Source of the DNA: Amycolatopsis pretoriensis
Lineage (GTDB): Bacteria; Actinomycetota; Actinomycetes; Mycobacteriales; Pseudonocardiaceae
Length of the DNA: 64,000 nt
Direction of reading: 5' to 3'
NCBI RefSeq assembly: GCF_900107925.1
Contig: NZ_FNUJ01000009.1
Location: 1-64,000, forward strand
Every line of letters starts with the position of its first letter. Position 1 is the stretch's first letter. The notes below the pieces were generated by a model. The model saw nothing but the letters and a program-made list of their open reading frames with translations, made no database searches and had not been told where the DNA came from. Shown one piece after another: positions 40,778 to 50,691 of this stretch. The position numbers and the translations under genes are program-made.

Positions 40778-41610
40778 CCACGGCCGTCGCTCCCCGCAAA
40801 CGCGCCTACGGCAAGGGATCGCTGACCCTGGTGACCTGGGTCCTGGCCATCCTGTTCGTCTTCCCGCTGCTGTGGATGATCCTCACGGCGTTCAAGCAGG
40901 AGGCGGACGCCTACACCGACCCGCCGAAGCTGTTCTTCACGCCGACGTTCGACCAGATCGCGAACGTCCTCAATGGAGGGTTCCTGCCGTACGTGTCGAA
41001 CTCGGCGTTCGTCACGATCCTCTCGACGATCCTGGTGCTGCTCTTCGGCGTCCCGGCGGCGTACGCGCTGTCGCTGGCGCCGGTGAAGGGCACGTCGAAC
41101 GCGCTGGGTTTCTTCCTCTCGACCAAGATGCTGCCGATCGTGGCGGCGATCATCCCGCTGTACATCATCTCCCAGAACACCGAGCTGCTGGACACGGTGT
41201 GGGCGCTGGTCATTCTCTACACGTCGATGAACCTGCCGCTGGCCATCTGGATGATGCGGTCGTTCTTCCTCGAGGTGCCGCACGAGATGATCGAGGCGGG
41301 CCGGATCGACGGCGCGAACCTGCCGACGCTGCTGCGCAAGATCATCATGCCGGTGGTCGCGCCCGGGATCGCGGCGACGGCGCTGATCTGCGTCATCTTC
41401 TCCTGGACCGAGTTCTTCTACGCGGTCAACCTGACGGCGGCGCGCGCCGGCACCGTGCCGGTGTTCCTCGTCGGGTTCATCACCAGTGAGGGCCTGTACT
41501 GGGCCCAGCTTTCCGCCGCCGCGCTGCTGGCCTCGCTGCCGGTGATGATCGTCGGCTGGATCGCGCAGAACCACCTCGTCCGCGGGCTGTCGATGGGAGC
41601 GGTGAAGTAG
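40774..41610 (+). CDS. Sugar/polyol ABC permease (MalG type)
   Basis: A 278-residue permease with six helices. The EAA loop is EMIEAGRIDGANLPTLLRKIIMPVV. Starts in the ATGA overlap with the MalF-type gene, and its partner ATPase follows two bases after the stop. Together the two permeases form the import channel. Confidence 0.92.
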   Translation: MTTAVAPRKRAYGKGSLTLVTWVLAILFVFPLLWMILTAFKQEADAYTDPPKLFFTPTFDQIANVLNGGFLPYVSNSAFVTILSTILVLLFGVPAAYALSLAPVKGTSNALGFFLSTKMLPIVAAIIPLYIISQNTELLDTVWALVILYTSMNLPLAIWMMRSFFLEVPHEMIEAGRIDGANLPTLLRKIIMPVVAPGIAATALICVIFSWTEFFYAVNLTAARAGTVPVFLVGFITSEGLYWAQLSAAALLASLPVMIVGWIAQNHLVRGLSMGAVK

Positions 41611-41612
41611 CC

Positions 41613-42686
<1,074 letters not shown>

Positions 42687-42698
42687 AACGATCGAGCC

Positions 42699-42739
42699 AC
42701 GGCCACCTCGCGGGAACCCCTTACCCGCGAGGTGGCCGT
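42699..42739. terminator. Bidirectional terminator of importer operon / ferredoxin-P450 operon
   Basis: A 16-bp perfect stem ACGGCCACCTCGCGGG with its complement, 9-base loop, between convergent stops at 42686 and 42747. Confidence 0.9.
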
Positions 42740-42746
42740 TCCCACG

Positions 42747-42941
42747 TCACTCCTGGAGTGAGAGGGCCTGGCTGGGGCACACGTGCACCGCTTCTCGGGC
42801 CTTCTCGACCAGCTCACCCTCCGGCTGCTCGTTCAGGACGATGACCGTGCCGTCGTCCTCGCTCTGGTCGAACAGCGCCGGCTCGGTGAGCACGCACTGA
42901 CCCGCGCCGACGCACTTGCCGGTGTCCGCGATGATCTTCAT
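42747..42941 (-). CDS. [3Fe-4S]-type ferredoxin
   Basis: A 64-residue ferredoxin of the P450-associated class. Cluster ligands are spaced C-x5-C (CVGAGQC) with a later VCPSQAL, and the second Cys of a four-cysteine pattern is replaced (Ala12 region), as expected for [3Fe-4S]. It is the last gene of a minus-strand operon after two P450 genes, 44 bases downstream, and so likely delivers electrons to both. No ferredoxin reductase lies nearby. Confidence 0.92.
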   Translation of the reverse strand: MKIIADTGKCVGAGQCVLTEPALFDQSEDDGTVIVLNEQPEGELVEKAREAVHVCPSQALSLQE

Positions 42942-42985
42942 GGTTCTTCTTCCTGCCTGTGGTGGGAAACGCAGCTCTTCGATCT

Positions 42986-44185
42986 CTACCAGGTCACCGG
43001 CAGCCGGTACAGGCCGTAGATGTTCGCGTCGTCCTTGAACGGCAGGTCGTCGACGTCCGAACCCAGCGCCAGCGTCGGAATGCGGCGGAACAGCGTGTCG
43101 AACACGATCTGCAGCTCCATCCGGGCCAGGTTCTGCCCCAGGCACTGGTGCGGGCCGAAGCCGAACGCGACGTGGTGGCGCGCGCCGCGCTCGATGTCCA
43201 GCTCGTCGGCGTTCTCGAACGCGCGCGGGTCGCGGTTCGCCGCGTAGCCCAGCGCCAGCACGCCTTCACCAGCCTTGATCAGCTGCCCGCCGACCTCGAT
43301 GTCTTCGACGCACAGGCGCGCGGTGGCCGCGTCGACGATCGTCCAGTAGCGCAGCATCTCCTCGACGGCGTCGAGCGTCTTGCCCGGGTCGGCCTTGATC
43401 GCCGCGAGCTGCTCCGGGTTCTGCAGGAACGCCACGGTGGACAGCGAAATCATGTTCGCCGTCGTCTCGTGCCCGGCCACCAGCAGCAGGAACCCGGTCG
43501 CGGCCAGCGATTCACGCCGGTAGGTGCCGTCCTCGCGGAGCTTGACGATCTGCCGGCCGAGCAGGTCGTCCGGCGGGTTCGCCTCCTTCGTCGCGATGAG
43601 GTCGGCCATGTACCCGCGGATGGTGTCGAACGCCGCTCGCCGCTCTTCGGGCGGCGTCGCGCGCTTGATCAGCTTCGCCGTGTGCTCCTGGAAGAAGCCG
43701 TGGTCGGCGTAGGGCACCCCGAGCATTTCGCAGATCACCAGCGACGGCACCGGCAGCGACAACGTTTCGACGAGGTCGCCGGGGCGAGGCCCGGCCAGCA
43801 GCGCGTCGATCTGGCCGTCGACGATCTCCTGGATCCGCGGCCGCAGCGCCTCCATCCGGCGCACGGTGAACTCGCCGAGCACGGCCTTGCGCGCCGGCCC
43901 GTGCTCGGGCGCGTCCATGGTGATCATGGTGCGCTCGTCGCCCTTGCGCCGGAACCCGCCCTTGACCAGCTGCGGGAAGTCCGGGTGCTGGCGGTCGGCG
44001 CTGAAGCGCCGGTCGTTCAGCACGGTCCGGACGTCTTCGAGCCGGGTGACCACCCAGGCGTGGCCGCCCTCGGGCAGCCGGACCCGCTCGACGGAGTCAC
44101 CCTCGCGGATCTCCTCGTACGCCGGTGGCGGCGCGAACGGGCAGGTGCGGGTCATCGGGAACTCGTGCTTTTCGACGGTGGTCAT
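42986..44185 (-). CDS. Cytochrome P450 (CYP105-like), copy B
   Basis: A 399-residue soluble bacterial P450. I-helix motif AGHETT, K-helix ExxR in EEMLR, and heme signature FGFGPHQCLGQ with the Cys348 thiolate. The N-terminus TCPFAPPPAY is shared with the neighbouring P450. The two are clear tandem duplicates, with a stretch of about 130 nearly identical bases at the heme region. Electron supply is probably from the adjacent ferredoxin. Substrate unknown; CYP105 members hydroxylate macrolides, steroids and xenobiotics. Confidence 0.93.
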   Translation of the reverse strand: MTTVEKHEFPMTRTCPFAPPPAYEEIREGDSVERVRLPEGGHAWVVTRLEDVRTVLNDRRFSADRQHPDFPQLVKGGFRRKGDERTMITMDAPEHGPARKAVLGEFTVRRMEALRPRIQEIVDGQIDALLAGPRPGDLVETLSLPVPSLVICEMLGVPYADHGFFQEHTAKLIKRATPPEERRAAFDTIRGYMADLIATKEANPPDDLLGRQIVKLREDGTYRRESLAATGFLLLVAGHETTANMISLSTVAFLQNPEQLAAIKADPGKTLDAVEEMLRYWTIVDAATARLCVEDIEVGGQLIKAGEGVLALGYAANRDPRAFENADELDIERGARHHVAFGFGPHQCLGQNLARMELQIVFDTLFRRIPTLALGSDVDDLPFKDDANIYGLYRLPVTW

Positions 44186-44195
44186 GGCGTCCCCT

Positions 44196-45419
44196 TCACC
44201 AGGTCACGGGCAGGCAGTACAGACCGAAGATCGACGAGTCGTGCTTGAACGGCAGCTGGTCCACGGGCGCGGCCAGCTTCAGCTCCGGGAGGCGGCGGAA
44301 GAGCGTGTCGAACACGATCTGCAGCTCCATCCGGGCCAGGTTCTGGCCGAGGCACTGGTGCGGTCCGAAGCCGAACGCGACGTGGTGGCGGGCGCCGCGC
44401 TCGAGGTCGAGCTCGTCCGGGTTCTCGAACGCGGCCGCGTCGCGGTTGCCCGAGTAGCTCAGGCCCAGGACACCCTCGCCTTCGCGGATCAGCTGCCCGC
44501 CGATCTCGACGTCTTCGGTGGCGACGCGCGAGGTCGCGAACTCCGCGATCGTGAAGTACCGCAGCAGCTCCTCGACGGCGTCGAGCGTCTTGCCCGGGTC
44601 GTTCTTGATGATTTCGAGCTGGTCCGGGTTCTCCAGCAGCGCGACGGTGCCGAGCGAGATCATGTTCGCCGTCGTCTCGTGCCCGGCGATGAGCAGCAGG
44701 AAGGCCAGCGACACGAGCGAGTCGTGGTCGACGTCGCCGTGCTCCTCGCGCTGCTTGAGGATCTGGCGGCCGAGCAGGTCGTCGGTCGGCTCGGCTTCCT
44801 TCTTGGCGACGAGCTGGTCGAGGTACTCCTGCAGCTCGTCGACGGCCTGGACGCGGACCTCCTGGTCGACGTCGCGGTTGAGCAGCGTCGAGCTGCGGAC
44901 CTGGAAGAACTCGTGGTCGCCGTAGGGCACGCCCAGCAGCTCGCAGATGACCAGCGACGGCACCGGCAGCGACAGCGCCGTGACGAGGTCGGCGGGCTTC
45001 GGACCGGCCAGGATCGCGTCGATGTGCTCGTCGACGATCTGCTGGATCCGCGGCTGCAGCGCCTTCATCCGCTTGACCGTGAATTCGCCCACGACCTCGC
45101 GGCGGGCGGCACCGTGCTGCGGCGGGTCCATGTTGATCAGCGACGCGGTGAAGTTGGTCCGCCGGATCGGCCGGCCCTGCTTGGTCAGGAACGGGAAGCC
45201 GGGGTTGAACCGGTCGGAGCTGAACCGCGGGTCGGTGAGCATTTGCCGGACGTCTTCGAGCCGGGTGATCGCCCAGGCCTCCTGGCCGGACTGCAGCTCG
45301 ACGCGCTGGACCGGCCCCGCTTCGCGCAGCCGCTCGTACGCCGCGGGCGGCGCGAACGGGCACGTGCGTTCCAGCGGGAAGACGTCGCCCTGAGTGGTGG
45401 GTTCGGCGACTTCGGTCAT
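44196..45419 (-). CDS. Cytochrome P450 (CYP105-like), copy A
   Basis: A 407-residue P450, first gene of the minus-strand operon. AGHETT in the I helix, EELLR as ExxR, and FGFGPHQCLGQ with Cys356. It starts ERTCPFAPPAAYERLREAG. Ten bases separate its stop from copy B. It diverges from a TetR regulator, which probably responds to the P450 substrate. Copies A and B differ most in the substrate-recognition F/G region (for example VRSSTLLNRDVDQEVR against EHTAKLIKRATPPEER), suggesting different substrates. Confidence 0.93.
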   Translation of the reverse strand: MTEVAEPTTQGDVFPLERTCPFAPPAAYERLREAGPVQRVELQSGQEAWAITRLEDVRQMLTDPRFSSDRFNPGFPFLTKQGRPIRRTNFTASLINMDPPQHGAARREVVGEFTVKRMKALQPRIQQIVDEHIDAILAGPKPADLVTALSLPVPSLVICELLGVPYGDHEFFQVRSSTLLNRDVDQEVRVQAVDELQEYLDQLVAKKEAEPTDDLLGRQILKQREEHGDVDHDSLVSLAFLLLIAGHETTANMISLGTVALLENPDQLEIIKNDPGKTLDAVEELLRYFTIAEFATSRVATEDVEIGGQLIREGEGVLGLSYSGNRDAAAFENPDELDLERGARHHVAFGFGPHQCLGQNLARMELQIVFDTLFRRLPELKLAAPVDQLPFKHDSSIFGLYCLPVTW

Positions 45420-45597
45420 TTCGGGCCCCCTAAAGCGGACGTAAAGTATGCGGAGGATTACATTCCGGTTCTACGGCCAAGGTACCGAAGCGGAAGGAAG
45501 TCGTCCACTAGCTAACGGGTGACTCGATGTGGATCCGGTGTGTGGCCGCTTGACCATGCGAGAATCAGCCCGCGCGATTCAGCGGAAGGCGAACGGC

Positions 45598-46248
45598 ATG
45601 ACGGCAGACCCCGAGACCACCCTGCGGGCGGACGCGCGCCGCAACCGCGACCAGATCCTGGCCGCCGCGAAGAGCATCTTCGCCGTCTCCGGGCCCGAGG
45701 TGCCGATGGAGGAGATCGCCCGCGCGGCCGGCGTCGGCGTCGGGACGCTTTACCGCCGGTTCCCGGACCGGGACGCGCTGGTCCGCGCGGTCGCGATGGA
45801 CAACTTCGAGCGCGTGCTGGTCGACGCCCGGGCGATCGCCGCGGAGGAGACGTCGCCGTGGCGCGCGCTCGAGCGGCTGCTGCGGCAGTCGGTGGAGCTG
45901 CAGCTGAGCATCCAGCTGGCGATGGTGTCGCACCGGGCGCTGGTGATCCTCAAGGGCGACCCGGAGGTCCGGCGCCTGCGGGACGAGATCCTGGAGGTGG
46001 TGGACGACTTCGTCCGCGGCGCCCAGGCCGAGGGCAAGCTGCGCCCGGACGTCGGTGCCGGGGACATCGCCATCCTCTTCGCGACGCTGCTGCGGCAGGT
46101 GCGGGCGAAGGCGCCGGACGTGGCCGAGATGGCGGCGCGCCGCTGCGTCGGGATCATGATCGACGGCCTCAGTGCCCGGCCGGGCACCGAGCTGCCGGGC
46201 CGCCCGATCACGTCGCACGATCTGGACCCCGCGGAAGACCACGCCTGA
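45598..46248 (+). CDS. TetR-family regulator of the P450 operon
   Basis: A 216-residue regulator. The HTH is ILAAAKSIFAVSGPEVPMEEIARAAGVGVGTLYRRFPDRDALVRAV. The ligand domain is all-helical with no recognised subfamily. ATG 45598 has GGAAGG upstream; longer starts at 45529 add unlike sequence. The intergenic DNA toward the P450 gene contains AGCGGACGTAAAGT and ATGCGGAGGATT repeats of GCGGA that may be operator, though symmetry is weak. Confidence 0.9.
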   Translation: MTADPETTLRADARRNRDQILAAAKSIFAVSGPEVPMEEIARAAGVGVGTLYRRFPDRDALVRAVAMDNFERVLVDARAIAAEETSPWRALERLLRQSVELQLSIQLAMVSHRALVILKGDPEVRRLRDEILEVVDDFVRGAQAEGKLRPDVGAGDIAILFATLLRQVRAKAPDVAEMAARRCVGIMIDGLSARPGTELPGRPITSHDLDPAEDHA

Positions 46249-46311
46249 TTCCCGGTTTTTCGTGTTAGGGTTCCGCCTCGTTCTGCCGAATTGTGGCCGC
46301 GGGCGGAAAAA

Positions 46312-47178
46312 ATGCGACGAAGAATACCGGTCTGGTTGTTGGCGATTCCCTTTCTGGTGGTGGCGGGCTGCGGTTCCGGTCCGGTCGCCGGAGCGGCCGC
46401 GCCCGTTTCGACGCCGGCGTCCCCTTCGGCTTCTTCGAGTACCTCGTCCGTCGCGCCGCCGACGTCGGTCACGCCGTCTTCTCGTTCGGTGGTACCGACT
46501 CCGACCCCGCCGTCGACAACGCCGGTGCGCGGCTGCCGCAGCCCGGAGTTCTCGACGTCCGAGCCCGACGGCGGCTGGTCGGACGGCGGCTACTACGTCC
46601 ACAACAACATGTGGAACACGGACGAGGCAGGCCCGGAAACGCTGCGCGCGTGCGCGTACGACAACTGGTACGTCGAATCCAGCCAACCCGACTCGACGTC
46701 GGTGAAAACCTATCCGAACGTCCACAAGGACATCAACAACCAGAATGGGAAGCCGTTCAACGACTATTCGGTGATCCACTCGACGTTCGCCGGCCGCGGC
46801 CCGGGCGTGGGCGTCTACGACGTGGCGTACGACCTGTGGCTGAACGGCGTGGGCGACGGCAAGGGCGTCAGCGAGCTGATGGTGTGGACGGAGAACCTGA
46901 AGCAGCAGCCGTCGGGCGACAAGCTGACGACGTACACAGCGGGCGGCTCGACGTACGACGTCTGGGCGGACGACGACGGGTACGTGGCGTTCGTTTCCCG
47001 GGCGACGCAGTACTCGGGCAGCATCGACCTGAAGGCGATGATCGCGTGGTCGATCGGGAAGGGACTGATCCCGCCGAACCCGACGGTGAACCAGATCGGG
47101 TACGGGATCGAGTTCTGCTCAACGGGCGGGGGCAAGGCGCGGTTCACGCTGACGGACTTCTCGGTGACGATGAGCTAG
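46312..47178 (+). CDS. GH12-like glycoside hydrolase lipoprotein
   Basis: A 288-residue lipoprotein with lipobox LVVAGC (Cys20), a 50-residue Ser/Thr/Pro linker, then a domain resembling GH12 endoglucanase/xyloglucanase. YYVHNNMWN matches the family's beta-sandwich N-terminus, VYDVAYDLWL the central strand, SELMVW provides the presumed nucleophile Glu188, and IGYGIEFCS the acid/base Glu267. Cys75 and Cys114 may form the family disulphide. It stands alone between TetR and the terminator. The enzyme activity is inferred; similarity is moderate. Confidence 0.8.
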   Translation: MRRRIPVWLLAIPFLVVAGCGSGPVAGAAAPVSTPASPSASSSTSSVAPPTSVTPSSRSVVPTPTPPSTTPVRGCRSPEFSTSEPDGGWSDGGYYVHNNMWNTDEAGPETLRACAYDNWYVESSQPDSTSVKTYPNVHKDINNQNGKPFNDYSVIHSTFAGRGPGVGVYDVAYDLWLNGVGDGKGVSELMVWTENLKQQPSGDKLTTYTAGGSTYDVWADDDGYVAFVSRATQYSGSIDLKAMIAWSIGKGLIPPNPTVNQIGYGIEFCSTGGGKARFTLTDFSVTMS

Positions 47179-47199
47179 AAGCCGGCTGCCCGGACGCGA

Positions 47200-47234
47200 C
47201 GGAGGCCACCACCCGGCCCGGGTGGTGGCCTCCG
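47200..47234. terminator. Bidirectional terminator GH12 / ALDH operon
   Basis: A stem GGAGGCCACCACCC with its complement, tetraloop GGCC or similar, 22 bases after the GH12 stop and 11 bases before the convergent stop. Confidence 0.87.
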
Positions 47235-47244
47235 TTCGAGCAGC

Positions 47245-48111
47245 TCAGACGCCCAGGGGGTGCCAGACCGTCTTCGCCTCCAGGTAGCGGCGCAGGCGGG
47301 TGATGTCCGGGGCCGTCGTCCAGTCCGGCTCTGCCGCCGGGACCGTCAGCACCCTCTTCACCGTGTTCGCCGCTTCGCGTGCCAGCCCCGTGCGGTCCTC
47401 CGGGGACGCTCCCGTCGGATCCAGCGCGTTCACGTCACCGTGCGAAGCCAGCCACGGGCCCAGCTCCGCCGCCCGCCCCGTCAGGATGTTCGCCACTCCG
47501 CCCGGGACGTCCGAGGTCGCCAGGACCTCCGACAGCGTGATTGCCGGCAACGGCCTCTCCGCGCTCGACACCACCACCGCCGTCGAGCCCGTCGCCAGGA
47601 CCGGGGCCAGGACCTCGACCAAGCCCAGCAAGGACGACTGCTGGGGCGCCAAGACACCCACCACGCCTGTCGGTTCCGGGACCGTGAACGAGAAGTACGG
47701 GCCCGCCACCGGGTTCGCCGCGCCGAGGACCGTGGCGATCTTGTCCGTCCAGCCCGCGTACCAGACCCAGCGGTCGATCGCCGCGTCCACAATGGACTCG
47801 GCCTTCTTCGCGGCCAGACCCTCCGAAGCGGACACTTCCGCGACGAACTGGTCGCGCCGGCCTTCGAGGACCTCGGCCACCCGGTAGAGCACCTGGCCGC
47901 GGTTGTACGCCGTCGCCGCTGACCAGCCGGGGAATGCCTTGCGGGCCGCCACCACCGCGTCGCGGACGTCCTTGCGGGACGCGTGCGCCGCGTTCGCCAG
48001 GAACTTGCCCTTCGTGTCCGTCACCGGGTACACCCGGCCGGACTCCGAACGCGGGAACTTGCCGCCGATGTAGAGCTTGTACGTCTTCGCGACGGAAATC
48101 CGGTCAGACAT
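47245..48111 (-). CDS. Short aldehyde-dehydrogenase-like protein lacking the catalytic half
   Basis: A 288-residue protein with the N-terminal NAD-binding region of the ALDH fold (KLYIGGKFPRSESGRVYPV, AYNRGQVLYRVAEVLEGRRD, GVVGVLAPQQSSLLGLVEVLAPVLATG). It stops before the nucleophile Cys region, and the LELGGK catalytic Glu motif is replaced by another sequence. It ends cleanly and has a normal start in an eight-base overlap with the full ALDH, so this seems a stable short form and not a recent frameshift. I recall such a pair next to deoC in Streptomyces. A structural or regulatory partner of the neighbour is plausible. Confidence 0.82.
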   Translation of the reverse strand: MSDRISVAKTYKLYIGGKFPRSESGRVYPVTDTKGKFLANAAHASRKDVRDAVVAARKAFPGWSAATAYNRGQVLYRVAEVLEGRRDQFVAEVSASEGLAAKKAESIVDAAIDRWVWYAGWTDKIATVLGAANPVAGPYFSFTVPEPTGVVGVLAPQQSSLLGLVEVLAPVLATGSTAVVVSSAERPLPAITLSEVLATSDVPGGVANILTGRAAELGPWLASHGDVNALDPTGASPEDRTGLAREAANTVKRVLTVPAAEPDWTTAPDITRLRRYLEAKTVWHPLGV

Positions 48112-49537
48112 TCAGGTACGCCTCCAGCCCGGTGCGGCCGCCTTCGCGCCCGAAGCCGGATTCCTGGTAGCCGCCGAACGGGGCGGCGGGGTCGAAGCGG
48201 TTGAAGGTGTTGGCCCAGACCACGCCGGCGCGCAGCTGGTTCGCCATCCACAGGATCCGGGAGCCCTTTTCGGTCCAGATGCCCGCCGACAGCCCGTACG
48301 GCGTGTTGTTCGCCTTCGCGACGGCTTCGTCCGGCGTGCGGAACGTCAGCACCGACAGCACCGGGCCGAAGATCTCCTCGCGCGCGATCCGCATCGACTG
48401 GTGGACGTTCGCGAACACCGTCGGGGCGAAGAAGAACCCGCGGTCCGGCACCGGGCACGGGCTGGTCCAGCGCTCCGCGCCTTCGGCGTCACCCGACTCG
48501 ACGAGCCCGCGGATCTTCGCCAGCTGCTCGGCCGAGTTGATCGCGCCGATGTCGGTGTTCTTGTCCAGCGGGTCGCCGATGCGCAGCGTCGAGACGCGGT
48601 GGCGCAGCTTGTCGAGGACCTCTTCGGCGACGGACTCCTGGACCAGCAGGCGCGAGCCCGCGCAGCAGACGTGGCCCTGGTTGAAGAAGATGCCGTTGAC
48701 GATGCCTTCGACGGCCTGGTCGAGCGGCGCGTCCTCGAACACGATGTTTGCGGCCTTGCCGCCCAGCTCCAGCGTCAGCTTCTTCGGCGTGCCCGCGACC
48801 TGGCGCTGGATCGCCTTGCCGACGTCGGTCGAGCCGGTGAAGGCGATCTTGTCGATGCCGGCGTGCTCCACAATGGACGCGCCGATGTCGCCCGCGCCCG
48901 GCAGGATGTTGACGACGCCCGGCGGCAGCTCGGCCTGCTGGCAGATCTCCGCGAAGACCAGCGCGGTCAACGGCGTCGTCTCGGCCGGCTTCAGCACGAC
49001 CGTGTTGCCGGTGGCCAGCGCGGGGGCGATCTTCCAGGCCAGCATCAGCAGCGGGAAGTTCCACGGGATGATCTGCCCCGCGACACCCAGCGGCCGCGGA
49101 TTGGCGCCATAGCCCGCGTACTCCAGCTTGTCGGCCCAGCCGGCGTGGTAGAAGAAGTGCGCCGCCGCCGTCGGGACGTCGGAGTCGCGCGACTCCTTGA
49201 TCGGCTTGCCGTTGTCGAGGCTCTCCAGCACGGCCAGCTCGCGCGAGCGCTCCTGGATCAGCCGCGCGATGCGGAAGAGGTACTTCGCGCGCTCGGCGCC
49301 CGGCAGCTTCGACCACACGGAGTCGTACGCCTTGCGGGCGGCCTTGACCGCGGTGTCCACATCGGACTTCGACACGGTGCCGACCTCGGCCAGGACCTCT
49401 TCGGTGGCCGGGTTGATCGTCTTGAGCGGCTCACCCGAGCCGTCGACGAATTCGCCGTTGACGAACGGCTTGTAGTGGTCCTTGAGGTTCGCGATGGCGC
49501 GCGACTCGGGCGCCGGTGCGTACTCGAAAACAGGCAT
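48104..49537 (-). CDS. Aldehyde dehydrogenase
   Basis: A 477-residue NAD(P)-dependent aldehyde dehydrogenase, full length. Catalytic Glu257 is in LELGGKAAN and Cys291 in NQGHVCCAGSR. The C-terminus has PFGGYQESGFGREGG. It overlaps deoC by one base (TGATG) and the short ALDH by eight. With deoC upstream, the natural substrate is probably acetaldehyde released from deoxyribose-5-phosphate, oxidised to acetate or an activated form. That inference is from context. Confidence 0.92.
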   Translation of the reverse strand: MPVFEYAPAPESRAIANLKDHYKPFVNGEFVDGSGEPLKTINPATEEVLAEVGTVSKSDVDTAVKAARKAYDSVWSKLPGAERAKYLFRIARLIQERSRELAVLESLDNGKPIKESRDSDVPTAAAHFFYHAGWADKLEYAGYGANPRPLGVAGQIIPWNFPLLMLAWKIAPALATGNTVVLKPAETTPLTALVFAEICQQAELPPGVVNILPGAGDIGASIVEHAGIDKIAFTGSTDVGKAIQRQVAGTPKKLTLELGGKAANIVFEDAPLDQAVEGIVNGIFFNQGHVCCAGSRLLVQESVAEEVLDKLRHRVSTLRIGDPLDKNTDIGAINSAEQLAKIRGLVESGDAEGAERWTSPCPVPDRGFFFAPTVFANVHQSMRIAREEIFGPVLSVLTFRTPDEAVAKANNTPYGLSAGIWTEKGSRILWMANQLRAGVVWANTFNRFDPAAPFGGYQESGFGREGGRTGLEAYLNV

Positions 49538-50511
49538 CAGTCCACCGTCACGTAGTCGGGGCCGCTGTAGTGGCCGTCCACCTGGGTGCGGCGCTGCAGC
49601 AGCAGGTCGTTGAGCAGGCTGGACGCGCCGAAGCGGAACAGGTCCGGGGTCAGCCACTCTTCGCCGGCGACCTCGTGCACGGCGACCAGGTACTTGATCG
49701 CGTCCTTCGTGGTGCGGATGCCGCCGGCCGGCTTGACGCCGCGCAGCTCGCCGGTGCGGACGTGCCAGTCGCGGACGGCCTGCAGCATGATGTGCGTGAC
49801 CGGCAGCGTCGCGGCGGGGGAGACCTTGCCGGTGGAGGTCTTGATGAAGTCCCCGCCGGCCAGCAGCGCCAGCCACGACGCGCGCCGCACGTTGTCGTAG
49901 GTCGCCAGCTCGCCGGTCTCGAGGATGACCTTCAGGTGGGCGTCGCCGCACGCGGCTTTGATGGCCTGGATCTCCTCGAAGACGTCCATGTAGCGGCCTT
50001 CGAGGAACGCACCGCGGTCGATCACCATGTCGACTTCGTGCGCGCCCGCGTCGACCGCGATCTTGGTGTCGGCCAGCTTGATCTCGCGGCTGGTGCGGCC
50101 CGCGGGGAAGCCGGTGGCGACGGACGCGACGTGCACGCCGCTGCTGCCCAGCGCTTCGACGGCGGTGGCGACCATGTCCGGGTACACGCAGACGGCGGCC
50201 ACGCGCGGGGTGTCCTGCCGCTCGGGATCGGGGCGGACGGCCTTCGCGGCGAGCGCCCGGACCTTGCCCCGGGTGTCGGCGCCCTCCAGGGTGGTCAGGT
50301 CGACCATGGAGATGGCGGTGTCGATGGCCCACCGCTTGGCGTCCTTCTTGATGCTGCGCGTGCCGAGGCCCGCCGCGCGCTGCTCGACGCCGACCTGGTC
50401 GACACCGGGCAGCCCGAGCAGGAAGCGGCGCAGGCTCGCGTCATCGCGAGTCGCGTCCACCAGCGGTGCCGGGGTGGCCGGCGCCGCTGACGTGCTGGTC
50501 GTGGCTGTCAT
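49537..50511 (-). CDS. deoC: Deoxyribose-phosphate aldolase
   Basis: A 324-residue class I aldolase splitting deoxyribose-5-phosphate into glyceraldehyde-3-phosphate and acetaldehyde. Schiff-base Lys224 lies in DFIKTSTGK, a second Lys in GVKPAGGIR, and the catalytic Asp in VDMVIDRG. Longer than short DeoC forms because of a 70-residue N-terminal extension, as in actinobacteria. First of three coupled genes. It completes the deoxynucleoside pathway begun by the thymidine phosphorylase at 24.6 kb. A phosphopentomutase is not in the window. Confidence 0.95.
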   Translation of the reverse strand: MTATTSTSAAPATPAPLVDATRDDASLRRFLLGLPGVDQVGVEQRAAGLGTRSIKKDAKRWAIDTAISMVDLTTLEGADTRGKVRALAAKAVRPDPERQDTPRVAAVCVYPDMVATAVEALGSSGVHVASVATGFPAGRTSREIKLADTKIAVDAGAHEVDMVIDRGAFLEGRYMDVFEEIQAIKAACGDAHLKVILETGELATYDNVRRASWLALLAGGDFIKTSTGKVSPAATLPVTHIMLQAVRDWHVRTGELRGVKPAGGIRTTKDAIKYLVAVHEVAGEEWLTPDLFRFGASSLLNDLLLQRRTQVDGHYSGPDYVTVD

Positions 50512-50691
50512 GCGCCTGAGTCTAGGCGGCGGGTCCGACAGTGCGCGGGGTCCGGAGGCGGGTCACCCGGTGTGACGTTATCGGCAGGCTGTGTCACGGC
50601 TGCGGTATAAAGATTGCACCTCATCCGCTACTGTTGGCGTTATTACTGTGCACTTTGGCGCGCAGTGCCAGGCCAGCGAGGGAGCGTGACG

